From: ZC4RG42 sp036676355
GTDB taxonomy: Bacteria; Pseudomonadota; Gammaproteobacteria; Burkholderiales; SG8-39
Assembly: GCA_036676355.1 (NCBI GenBank)
Contig: JAKFDA010000025.1
Coordinates: forward strand, 1 to 11,294
Length of the DNA: 11,294 bases
Direction: 5' to 3'
Shown here: in pieces, positions 1 through 5,577 of the stretch
How positions within the stretch are numbered: the first letter of the stretch is position 1
Layout of the letters: each line of letters opens with the position of its first letter
Position numbers and translations under genes: made by a program
The notes under the pieces: generated by a model
The model's database searches: none
What the model saw: the letters and a program-made list of their open reading frames with translations, nothing else
What the model was told of the DNA's origin: nothing

Positions 1-859
1 GTGCTGCCCAATCCCAACGGCGACATTCCGCTCGATCGCTTCATCGGCGAACCCGGTTTCGATCGCTACGATTCGGAACGGAAAGAGATCGGCTGGCTGT
101 TCGAGCACAAGCTCAACAGCGACGGGTCCATGCGGCATAACCTGCGCTATGCGCATAACGATCGCCGACGACGAGAAGGACCGCGCCACCACACGCCGCG
201 CCGCGCTGATGTACAAGTTCGACAACGGCTTTGCTCCGTACGTCGGCTATACCGAGTCGTTCATGCCGGTCGCCGGCGCCGACATCTTCGGCAACCGCTT
301 CGATCCGCTTGAAGGTGAGCAGGTGGAGGTGGGCTTGAAGTTCGAGCCGCGCGGACAGCGCATGATGTACAACGTCGCGTTCTACGAACTGAAGGAATCC
401 AATCAGCTCGTGGCCGACCCGACCACGCCCGGCAACTCGATCCAGACGGGCGAAATCATCAATCGCGGATTCGAAGTCGAAGCAATCGGCAAGCTGTTGC
501 CCTGGCTCGATATCGCAGCGCACTACAACTACATAGACGTCGATCCCACGCTCGAAGCGATCCCCAAGTATCAGGCCGCCGTTTGGGGCAGCAGCCGTTT
601 TGCAATCGGCGATCAGTCCGGTTTCCTTGCGGGGTTGGGCGTGCGTTACTCCAGTTCGTTCACGGACGGCGCAGCACCACAAACGCCGAGCGTGACATTG
701 TTCGACGGCATGATCGGTTACGAGCATGGACCGTGGCGCTACGCGCTCAACGTGCAGAACATCGCCGACAAGGAATATGTCAGCACCTGCCTCGGACGCG
801 GCGACTGCTGGTTCGGTGCGCGTCGCACGGTCGTCGGAACAGTGAGCTATCGCTTCTGA
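1..859 (+). pseudogene. TonB-dependent siderophore receptor, 3' part, with internal deletion and frame change
   Basis: This is the outer-membrane beta-barrel part of a FhuA/FpvA-type TonB-dependent ferric-siderophore receptor; the 5' end lies outside the window. Bases 1 to about 160 read in frame 1 and carry barrel motifs such as RFIGEPGFDRYD and MRHNLRYAHN. From about 161 to the TGA at 857-859 the receptor continues in frame 2, starting near DDEKDRATTRRAALMYKFDN. It then has the usual late-barrel motifs (APYVGYTESF, GEQVEVGLKFEP, IQTGEIINRGFEVEA, NVQNIADKEYVSTC) and the normal terminal aromatic residue (SYRF). In the family these two blocks are separated by very roughly 130 to 160 residues of barrel, which are absent here (my recollection of the family, not an alignment). 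So the gene seems to have lost an internal segment and its frame, giving a non-functional receptor, unless this is an assembly or sequencing error. An ORF starting at ATG 149 could express only the C-terminal half, which could not form a complete barrel. Confidence 0.8.
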
Positions 860-872
860 TCGGCGAATTGAA

Positions 873-896
873 GCGATCGGGCCCAAGCCCGGTCGC
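873..896. terminator. Hairpin between two convergent genes
   Basis: GCGATCGGGC (873-882) pairs with GCCCGGTCGC (887-896) across a CCAA loop, ten pairs including one G-U. It lies exactly between the receptor stop (859) and the lipoprotein stop (897-899), where a bidirectional terminator is expected. Neither side has a proper T tract, so it may be a weak terminator or only an RNA 3'-end stabiliser. Confidence 0.5.
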
Positions 897-1283
897 TCAC
901 CAACGATAACGGTACGGGTACGGCGCCCAGTACGGGCCGAAAGGATGATAGAAACCCGGGTAGCCGGGCCAGCCGTAGAAGAAGTATTGATCGCGCGCCT
1001 GCTGATACTCGTCCCAACGCTCGGCGGCGATGTAAGTCTGTTGCATGTAGTCGATGACTTTGTCCGGGACGCCGCGTGACTTCAGGTCGGCCAGCTCGCT
1101 GGCCGGAAGCCGATAGACCGCGCGCGCCTTCTTCATGCGCTCGATGATTTCTTCCGGAGCGACCTTCTCGCTCGACCACTGCACGATTTCCTCTATGGTC
1201 GGCGCGGGTGGCCGCGGCGTGCCCCACGACGCGCATCCGCTCAACACACACGTCGCTGCCAGGATGAGGATAAACCGAGCCAT
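897..1283 (-). CDS. Small Tyr/Pro-rich lipoprotein of unknown function
   Basis: A 128-residue predicted lipoprotein. The N-terminus is a short type II signal peptide with a clear lipobox, LSGC, so the mature protein should start at lipidated Cys17; residue +2 is Ala, with no Asp retention signal, so outer-membrane sorting is likely. Residues about 29-78 form an amphipathic helical region (IEEIVQWSSEKVAPEEIIER, then LPASELADLKSRGVPDKVID). It resembles the short helical motif with 'Ls..dl..Lk..GVpd.VI..M' spacing seen in many uncharacterised bacterial envelope proteins. The last 30 residues are extremely rich in Tyr, Pro, Gly and Trp and end in YPYRYRW. ATG 1283 is chosen because it directly begins the signal peptide; upstream only a weak GGAA stands about ten bases away. 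The gene converges on the receptor and diverges from ugpB across a 173-base gap. I do not recognise a specific function. Confidence 0.82.
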   Translation of the reverse strand: MARFILILAATCVLSGCASWGTPRPPAPTIEEIVQWSSEKVAPEEIIERMKKARAVYRLPASELADLKSRGVPDKVIDYMQQTYIAAERWDEYQQARDQYFFYGWPGYPGFYHPFGPYWAPYPYRYRW

Positions 1284-1422
1284 CGTGACGCCATTCCGGC
1301 AATCAACATACCCACAACGCGAATCCGGACGCGCAACTTCTCGTAACGATCCCTTTTAGGCAAAGGCGCGAATATTGCCCAACCGAACTCGCGCATTCAC
1401 CCGGATCGGGAAGCGGCGCTTC

Positions 1423-1449
1423 TATAATCGCTCAGCACAAATCGAAGGA
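1423..1449 (+). promoter_or_regulatory. Probable -10 box and Shine-Dalgarno of ugpB
   Basis: A perfect TATAAT stands at 1423-1428, 28 bases before the ugpB ATG, and AAGGA at 1445-1449 is a good ribosome-binding site seven bases before it. No convincing -35 box lies 16-18 bases upstream of the TATAAT; the nearest TTCACC (1396-1401) is 21 bases away. Basal sigma-70 activity may therefore be low or activator-dependent. I saw no clear operator or Pho box in the 1284-1456 gap. Confidence 0.5.
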
Positions 1450-1456
1450 CGTTGTC

Positions 1457-2779
1457 ATGCACTTCAGCCGTTTCTGTCTCGGCCTCTTTTTTGTTCTCTC
1501 GTTGTTCGTGGCGCGCGCCAATGCCGCAACGGAAATCCAGTTCTGGCATTCGATGGACGGCGCGCTCGGCGAGGCGCTGCAGGATCTGACTGACGGATTC
1601 AACGCCGCACACCCGGACTACAAGGTGGTGCCGGTCTATAAAGGCAGCTACGACGAGGCGGTGGGCGCGGTTCGCGCCGCATTCCTTGAAGGCAAGTCGC
1701 CGGATATCGTGCAAATCTACGACCTCGGTACGGCGAACCTTATTGCTTCCAAACAGATCATCAAGCCGGTGTACCAGGTCCTCAAGGCCGCGGGCGAACG
1801 CCTGGATCCCAAGGCCTATTCGCCGGCCGCTTCGAGCTACTACTCCGACTCGAAGGGCAATCTGATCGGGCTGCCCTTCAACGTCTCGACGCCGGTGCTG
1901 TTCTACAACCGCGATCTGCTGAAAAAAGCGGGGGTCGACCCCGACGCACGATTGAAAACCTGGTACGACGTGCAAGCCGCGATACTGAAAGTGCGCCAGT
2001 CGGGCGCGGCATCCTGCGGACTGACAACGACCTCGCCGGCATGGGTGCTGTTGGAAAATACCCTCACCTGGCACAGCCAGGAATTCGCCACGCGCAACAA
2101 CGGCTTCGACGGCCTTGATGCGAAGCTCACCTTCAACACGCGCCTCGCAATCCGCCACATGTCGCTGCTGTCCTCCTGGGTGAAAAGCGGCCTCTTCACC
2201 TATGCCGGCCGACGCAACGAAGGCGAAGCGCTGTTCAAGCGCGGCGAATGTGCGCTCCTTACCACCTCGTCCGCCGCGTATGCCAATATTCAAAAGGACG
2301 TCAAATTCGAATTCGGCGTCATGCCGATGCCCTATTACGACGACATCAACAACGCCCCCTATAACACCGCCGTCGGCGGCGCCGGGCTCTGGGTGATGAA
2401 CGGCAAGCAAGCTGCGGAATACAAGGGCGTGGCGGAGTTTCTGGTTTATCTGGCACAACCGGACACGCAGGCCAAATGGCATCAGAAAACGGGTTATCTG
2501 CCACTGTCGCGCGCGGCCTATGACCTGACCAGGAAAGCCGGCTACTACGACGCCAAGCCGGGCGCCGACATTCCGATCCAGACCGTCACCCATACCGGCA
2601 AACCAACCGCGCATTCGCGCGGCGTCCGGCTCGGCAATTACGCGCTGATTCGCGCCATCATCGACGAAGAGCTCGAGGCGGTATGGGCGGGAACGAAATC
2701 GCCGAAAGCGGCGCTCGACAACGCGGTGAAGCGCGGCAACGAAGTCCTGCGTCGCTTCGAGCACGGCAGCAAACTTTAG
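1457..2779 (+). CDS. ugpB: sn-glycerol-3-phosphate ABC transporter substrate-binding protein UgpB
   Basis: This encodes the periplasmic binding protein of the Ugp importer, which captures sn-glycerol-3-phosphate and glycerophosphodiesters such as glycerophosphocholine as phosphorus or carbon sources. The 440-residue length equals the family's usual size. A Sec signal peptide occupies residues 1-23, with a probable cut at ANA-AT. Characteristic blocks match E. coli UgpB closely: FWHSMDG near 29, VPVYKGSYDE near 60, STPVLFYNRD, NNGFDGLDA, GGAGLWVM, WHQKTGYLPLSRAAYDLTR, GVRLGNY and the C-terminal VKRGNEVLRRFE. Where E. coli has VYEVGTA, a Glu region near the ligand site, this protein has IYDLGTA. 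The start is supported by AAGGA seven bases upstream. The permease and ATPase genes (ugpA, ugpE, ugpC) do not follow, so the protein is an orphan here or its partners are elsewhere. A REP-like element begins 18 bases after the stop. Confidence 0.95.
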   Translation: MHFSRFCLGLFFVLSLFVARANAATEIQFWHSMDGALGEALQDLTDGFNAAHPDYKVVPVYKGSYDEAVGAVRAAFLEGKSPDIVQIYDLGTANLIASKQIIKPVYQVLKAAGERLDPKAYSPAASSYYSDSKGNLIGLPFNVSTPVLFYNRDLLKKAGVDPDARLKTWYDVQAAILKVRQSGAASCGLTTTSPAWVLLENTLTWHSQEFATRNNGFDGLDAKLTFNTRLAIRHMSLLSSWVKSGLFTYAGRRNEGEALFKRGECALLTTSSAAYANIQKDVKFEFGVMPMPYYDDINNAPYNTAVGGAGLWVMNGKQAAEYKGVAEFLVYLAQPDTQAKWHQKTGYLPLSRAAYDLTRKAGYYDAKPGADIPIQTVTHTGKPTAHSRGVRLGNYALIRAIIDEELEAVWAGTKSPKAALDNAVKRGNEVLRRFEHGSKL

Positions 2780-2796
2780 AAAGACCTGCTTTTGAG

Positions 2797-2893
2797 GTCA
2801 TTCCCGGCAAGCGGGAATCCAGTCAGACACGCACAAAAACCCTGGATGCCCGCTCCCGGATCGAGGTCCGGAACAAGCTTCGCGGGCATGACG
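2797..2893. repeat. REP-like intergenic palindromic repeat
   Basis: A compound inverted repeat fills most of the gap after ugpB. The outer arms are GTCATTCCCG (2797-2806) against CGGGCATGAC (2883-2892), and CCAG (2819-2822) against CTGG (2842-2845). Inside are two hairpins: ATTCCCG/CGGGAAT (2800-2806 and 2812-2818) and ATGCCCGC/GCGGGCAT (2846-2853 and 2882-2889), the second holding an inner CCGGA/TCCGG pair. The wording 'TCATTCCCG..CGGGAATCCAG ... CTGGATGCCCGC..GCGGGCATGAC' is typical of dispersed multi-copy REP-type elements in proteobacterial chromosomes. It may also serve as the ugpB transcript 3' end. A single copy is visible here, so the multi-copy nature is inferred. Confidence 0.75.
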
Positions 2894-2966
2894 GCATCGA
2901 GGGGAGAGCGTTTTCGTAAAATTTCTGGGCGGCCTGTCGCCGCGATGGTTCGCTTTCCTGCTCAAT

Positions 2967-3380
2967 TTGTGGCCGCCGTATCGCTGCGCAGGCATACGCG
3001 TGCGCCACATCTCGCCCGATTGGCGCGACATCGACGTCGATCTTCGGCTCGGCTGGTTCAATCGCAATTACATGGGATCGCATTTCGGCGGCTCGCTGTT
3101 CTCGATGAGCGATCCGTTTTACTGGCTGATCACGGCGCGCGCGCTGGGTCACGACTATGTCGTGTCGCACAAGGGTGGGCGCATCGAGTTTTTCAAACCC
3201 GCGCGCGGCACCGTGCGCGCGCACTTCGCCATACCGGACGAGGCGCTGGAGAACATCCGTGCACGTACCGCCCAGGGCGAACGCGACCTGCCCGAATTCA
3301 GTGTCGATATCGTCGACGAGGAAGGCACCGTTGTGGCACGCGCAGCACAGACGCTGCATGTGCGGCGCAAGTCTTCTTAA
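2967..3380 (+). CDS. DUF4442 hotdog-fold protein (putative thioesterase-like)
   Basis: The product belongs to the DUF4442 family, small proteins with a PaaI/YiiD-like hotdog fold that may act on acyl-CoA or acyl-ACP; no activity is established for this member. Blocks seen include WPPYRCAGIRV, WRDIDVDLRLGWFNRNYMGS, HFGGSLFSMSDPFYWLI, FFKPARGTVRAHF and the C-terminal ending ARAAQTLHVRR. The only usable in-frame start is TTG 2967. The open frame runs back to about 2892, however, and its translation (KFLGGLSPRWFAFLLNLWPP) is what family members have at their N-terminus. A good GGGGAGAG ribosome-binding sequence at 2901-2908 points to initiation near GTA 2916, yet no ATG, GTG or TTG occurs in frame there. 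The true protein is therefore probably about 17 residues longer or the start has been lost. Its stop TAA interleaves with that of the convergent gene at TTAA 3377-3380. Confidence 0.8.
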   Translation: MWPPYRCAGIRVRHISPDWRDIDVDLRLGWFNRNYMGSHFGGSLFSMSDPFYWLITARALGHDYVVSHKGGRIEFFKPARGTVRAHFAIPDEALENIRARTAQGERDLPEFSVDIVDEEGTVVARAAQTLHVRRKSS

Positions 3381-3943
3381 CCAAACTCGAAACCGCTCAG
3401 CACCGCGATACCCAGCACAACGAACAGCGTTGCCGCGGTATAACGAACCGCCTTGAAGGGGATTTTCGCGGCGGCCTTGTCGGCCAGAAACACCACCGGA
3501 GCGTTGGCCAGCAACATGCCGAGCGTTGTGCCCGCGACAACGGCGATGAGCGACGGATAATTTGCCGCCAGTGCAATGGTCGCCAACTGCGTCTTGTCGC
3601 CGATCTCGGCGAGGAAGAACGCCACCAGACTCGCCATGAACACGCCGCAACTGCCGAGCGTGCTCGGTGCTTCGTCGAGCTTGTCGGGCTTCACCGCCCA
3701 GGCAGCGATACCGAGGAAGGATGCGCCCAGGCCCCAACGTAAGATTTCCGGTTCGAGCGCTTCGCGTATCCAGTTCCCGGCCAGCCCCGCGAGCGCGTGA
3801 TTGGCCAGCGTCGCGACCAGAATGCCGAGCACGATAGGGAGAGGTTTGCGAAAACGCGTGGCGAGGATGAACGCCAGCAACTGTGTCTTGTCGCCGATCT
3901 CGCCGATGGTGACGGCGAGCGTGGACACAAAGAAAGCTTCCAA
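3377..3943 (-). CDS. UPF0016/GDT1 family membrane protein, probable Mn2+ exporter
   Basis: A 188-residue integral membrane protein of the UPF0016 family (TMEM165/Gdt1 relatives; the bacterial members MneA/MntX export manganese). Two inverted copies of the diagnostic metal-binding motif E-x-G-D-K-T are present, EIGDKT at residues 15-20 and 113-118, each at the start of a hydrophobic stretch. About six transmembrane segments are expected. The start is uncertain. TTG 3943 gives MEAFFVSTLAVTIGEIGDKT, the usual family N-terminus. GTG 3985 lies in frame and would add 14 polar residues (SWVRYRSTPRVPI) not typical of the family. Neither has a strong Shine-Dalgarno. A yybP-ykoY manganese riboswitch sits directly upstream on the same strand, which independently supports a Mn2+ efflux role; high Mn2+ would be expected to raise expression. 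The gene ends tail-to-tail with the DUF4442 gene, sharing a TTAA for both stops. Confidence 0.93.
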   Translation of the reverse strand: MEAFFVSTLAVTIGEIGDKTQLLAFILATRFRKPLPIVLGILVATLANHALAGLAGNWIREALEPEILRWGLGASFLGIAAWAVKPDKLDEAPSTLGSCGVFMASLVAFFLAEIGDKTQLATIALAANYPSLIAVVAGTTLGMLLANAPVVFLADKAAAKIPFKAVRYTAATLFVVLGIAVLSGFEFG

Positions 3944-3980
3944 GATGGGTACTCGGGGAGTCGAACGGTAACGCACCCAT

Positions 3981-4023
3981 GACACGCGCGACCGCCGTCC
4001 GACTCGTGACCGGTGCGCGTGTC
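3981..4023 (-). promoter_or_regulatory. Candidate expression-platform hairpin downstream of the Mn riboswitch
   Basis: On the minus strand GACACGCGC (4023-4015) pairs perfectly with GCGCGTGTC (3989-3981), with further ACCG/CGGT pairing inside. The first three bases, GAC, are also the end of the aptamer closing stem (UUUGAC), so the two structures compete. The distal arm contains the GTG at 3985, one of two candidate start codons. A second small inverted repeat, ATGGGT (3980-3975) with ACCCAT (3950-3945), abuts the TTG 3943 start. No U tract follows, so translational control is likelier than termination. This is inferred from base pairing only. Confidence 0.5.
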
Positions 4024-4126
4024 AAAGGTCTCGCCCGGTCCGATCGACTGGGCACACCATGGCCTCGCGGCCAAGTCTGTTGATGTGCCCTCCCCGCTGA
4101 ACGCGAGGCGGCTACTCCCCGATGAC
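4021..4126 (-). promoter_or_regulatory. yybP-ykoY manganese riboswitch (aptamer)
   Basis: Read on the minus strand, the leader carries both hallmark sequences of the yybP-ykoY (Mn2+) aptamer. These are CGGGGAGTAGCC at 4121-4110 and GGGCGAGACCTTTGAC at 4036-4021, close to the sequences in the E. coli mntP and alx leaders. Closing stem P1 can form as GTCA/TGAC plus GG/CC. Between them are a short CCGC/GCGG hairpin and a long arm GGGCACA (4090-4084)/TGTGCCC (4056-4050), which is capped by GGCC-GCGA-GGCC, a GNRA tetraloop. The ATCAACAGACTTGG internal-loop sequence is also in the expected place. The aptamer ends about 78 bases before TTG 3943 of a UPF0016 exporter gene, one of the commonest genes under this riboswitch. 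Mn2+ binding normally turns such genes on. Confidence 0.92.
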
Positions 4127-4133
4127 GGGGGCG

Positions 4134-4139
4134 ATTTTA
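4134..4139 (-). promoter_or_regulatory. Candidate -10 box for the riboswitch-exporter transcript
   Basis: TAAAAT on the minus strand, five of six matches to TATAAT, lies just ahead of the aptamer, so transcription would begin near 4126-4128 at the first riboswitch bases. No good -35 is visible at normal spacing; TTGCCG (4166-4161) is 21 bases away, inside the terminator hairpin of the upstream operon. Read-through from algC is an alternative source of transcript. Confidence 0.4.
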
Positions 4140-4151
4140 ACCCCGCCAAAA

Positions 4152-4180
4152 CGAAAAACCCGGCAACGCCGGGTTTTTCG
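4152..4180. terminator. Strong intrinsic terminator after algC
   Basis: CGAAAAACCCGGC (4152-4164) pairs perfectly with GCCGGGTTTTTCG (4168-4180) around an AAC loop. This 13-pair stem has a GC core flanked by A and T runs, so it gives a U tract in either direction. On the minus strand it sits 20 bases beyond the algC stop and ends the six-gene operon before the manganese riboswitch unit begins. Confidence 0.92.
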
Positions 4181-4200
4181 TCAATTTTTGATCGCGCGCA

Positions 4201-5577
4201 TCAGAACGGCAACTCCGCATCCGGTTTGACGGCCAGCAGCATGCGGCGGAAATCATCCTGTATACGCTTCAGGCCGGCCTCATCCTTCGCCTCGAAGCGC
4301 AACACGATCACCGGCGTCGTGTTCGAGGCGCGCGCGAGTCCGAAGCCGTCTTCGTACTCCACGCGCAATCCATCCAGCGTAATCACCTCGGTGGCATCCG
4401 GGAAATTGGCGCCGGCCTGCAACTGCGTGATGAGTCGATGCGGCTCGCCTTCGCGCAGTTTGATATTGAGTTCGGGCGTGGTGACCGAATCGGGCAGCCC
4501 CTTCAGCAGCGCGCTCGGATCCTTCTCGCGCGAGAGGATTTCCATCAGCCGCGCACCGGCATACAACCCATCATCGAAGCCGAACCAGCGCTCCTTGAAA
4601 AAGGTGTGGCCGCTCATTTCGCCCGCCAGCGGCGCGCCCGTTTCCTTCAACTTCGCCTTGATGAACGAGTGACCGGTGCGCCACATCACCGGCTCGCCGC
4701 CATGCTTGCGCACCCACGGCGCAAGGTTCCCGGTGCACTTCACGTCGTAAATGATCTTGCTGCCCGGCACGCGTGTCAGCACGTCCCTGGCGAACAGCAT
4801 GAGCTGGCGGTCGGCGTAAATGATTTCGCCGTCCTTGGTCACGACGCCCAGACGATCGCCGTCGCCATCGAAGGCCAGACCGATCTCCGCATCCGACTTG
4901 CGCAGCAACGCGATGACGTCCTGAAGGTTTTCCGGTTTCGACGGATCGGGGTGGTGATTCGGGAAGGTGCCGTCCACGTCGCAATACAACTCGTGCACGG
5001 TGCAGCCCATGCGGCGATACAACTCGGGCGCCATGCTGCCGGCGACACCATTGCCGCAATCGACGATGATCGACATCGGGCGCGTGAGCTTGACATCACC
5101 GGTAACCCGCTCGAAATAGGCTTCGCGCACATCCTCTTCGATATAACGCCCTTCGCCCTGCACGAATTCGCCGCGCTCGATACGCTGGCGCACCGCCTGA
5201 ATTTCATCGCCGGACAGCGTGGTGCCGTCGATCACCATCTTGAGGCCGTTGTAATCAGGCGGATTATGACTGCCGGTCACGGCCACGGCGCTGCCGGTAC
5301 CGAGTTGATGCGCTGCGTAGTACACCACCGGCGTCGGCACCATGCCGACATCGTGCACATCGACGCCGGTCGATCGGATGCCCGTTGCCAACGCCTTGAC
5401 CAGCGACGGGCCGGAAACGCGACCGTCACGGCCGACGGCAATCGCCTTGCCGCCGCGTTCGCGGCACAACGTGCCCAGCGCGCGGCCGACCAACTCCACG
5501 ACTTCCGGTGTGAGGCTTTTGCCCACAATACCGCGTATGTCGTAGGCCTTGAAGATCTCCTGCGGAACCTGATTCAT
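4201..5577 (-). CDS. algC: Phosphomannomutase/phosphoglucomutase (AlgC type)
   Basis: A cytoplasmic alpha-D-phosphohexomutase that interconverts mannose-6-P/mannose-1-P and glucose-6-P/glucose-1-P through a phosphoserine enzyme, supplying sugar nucleotides for exopolysaccharide and LPS. At 458 residues it is almost the size of P. aeruginosa AlgC (463). All four active-site elements are seen: TGSHNPPDYNG with phosphoserine Ser103, the Mg2+ loop DGDGDR at 237-242, the sugar-binding GEMSGH at 319-324, and the phosphate-binding RASNTTP at 416-422. The N-terminus IFKAYDIRGIVG is also typical. ATG 5577 overlaps the stop of the preceding yheT-like gene as ATGA and has GAGGCAGG six to ten bases upstream, so translational coupling is likely. 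It is the last gene of the operon, ending at the terminator at 4152-4180. It could equally be named manB or pgm; the sequence does not tell which sugar dominates. Confidence 0.95.
   Translation of the reverse strand: MNQVPQEIFKAYDIRGIVGKSLTPEVVELVGRALGTLCRERGGKAIAVGRDGRVSGPSLVKALATGIRSTGVDVHDVGMVPTPVVYYAAHQLGTGSAVAVTGSHNPPDYNGLKMVIDGTTLSGDEIQAVRQRIERGEFVQGEGRYIEEDVREAYFERVTGDVKLTRPMSIIVDCGNGVAGSMAPELYRRMGCTVHELYCDVDGTFPNHHPDPSKPENLQDVIALLRKSDAEIGLAFDGDGDRLGVVTKDGEIIYADRQLMLFARDVLTRVPGSKIIYDVKCTGNLAPWVRKHGGEPVMWRTGHSFIKAKLKETGAPLAGEMSGHTFFKERWFGFDDGLYAGARLMEILSREKDPSALLKGLPDSVTTPELNIKLREGEPHRLITQLQAGANFPDATEVITLDGLRVEYEDGFGLARASNTTPVIVLRFEAKDEAGLKRIQDDFRRMLLAVKPDAELPF

Noticed and set aside
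113..886. Long minus-strand open frame opposite the receptor gene
   Set aside because: It is a shadow of the receptor coding strand in GC-rich DNA; its translation is Arg/Ala/Val-rich without any domain.
1397..2764. 455-codon minus-strand open frame opposite ugpB
   Set aside because: It is antisense to an unmistakable UgpB gene; the translation is low-complexity and matches no family.
2823..4055. 410-codon minus-strand open frame spanning the DUF4442 and exporter genes
   Set aside because: It is in a different frame from both recognised genes, is Arg/His-rich, and crosses the riboswitch; no homology pattern.
4062..4109. Eight-base complement GCCTCGCG/CGCGAGGC inside the aptamer
   Set aside because: It is incompatible with the GGGCACA/TGTGCCC arm and the GNRA-capped hairpin that match the riboswitch layout; at most an alternative fold.
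4117..4130. CCCCGTCATCGGGG hairpin at the start of the riboswitch
   Set aside because: It would hide the GGGGAGTAG aptamer sequence, and its first arm probably lies before or at the transcription start; most likely incidental.
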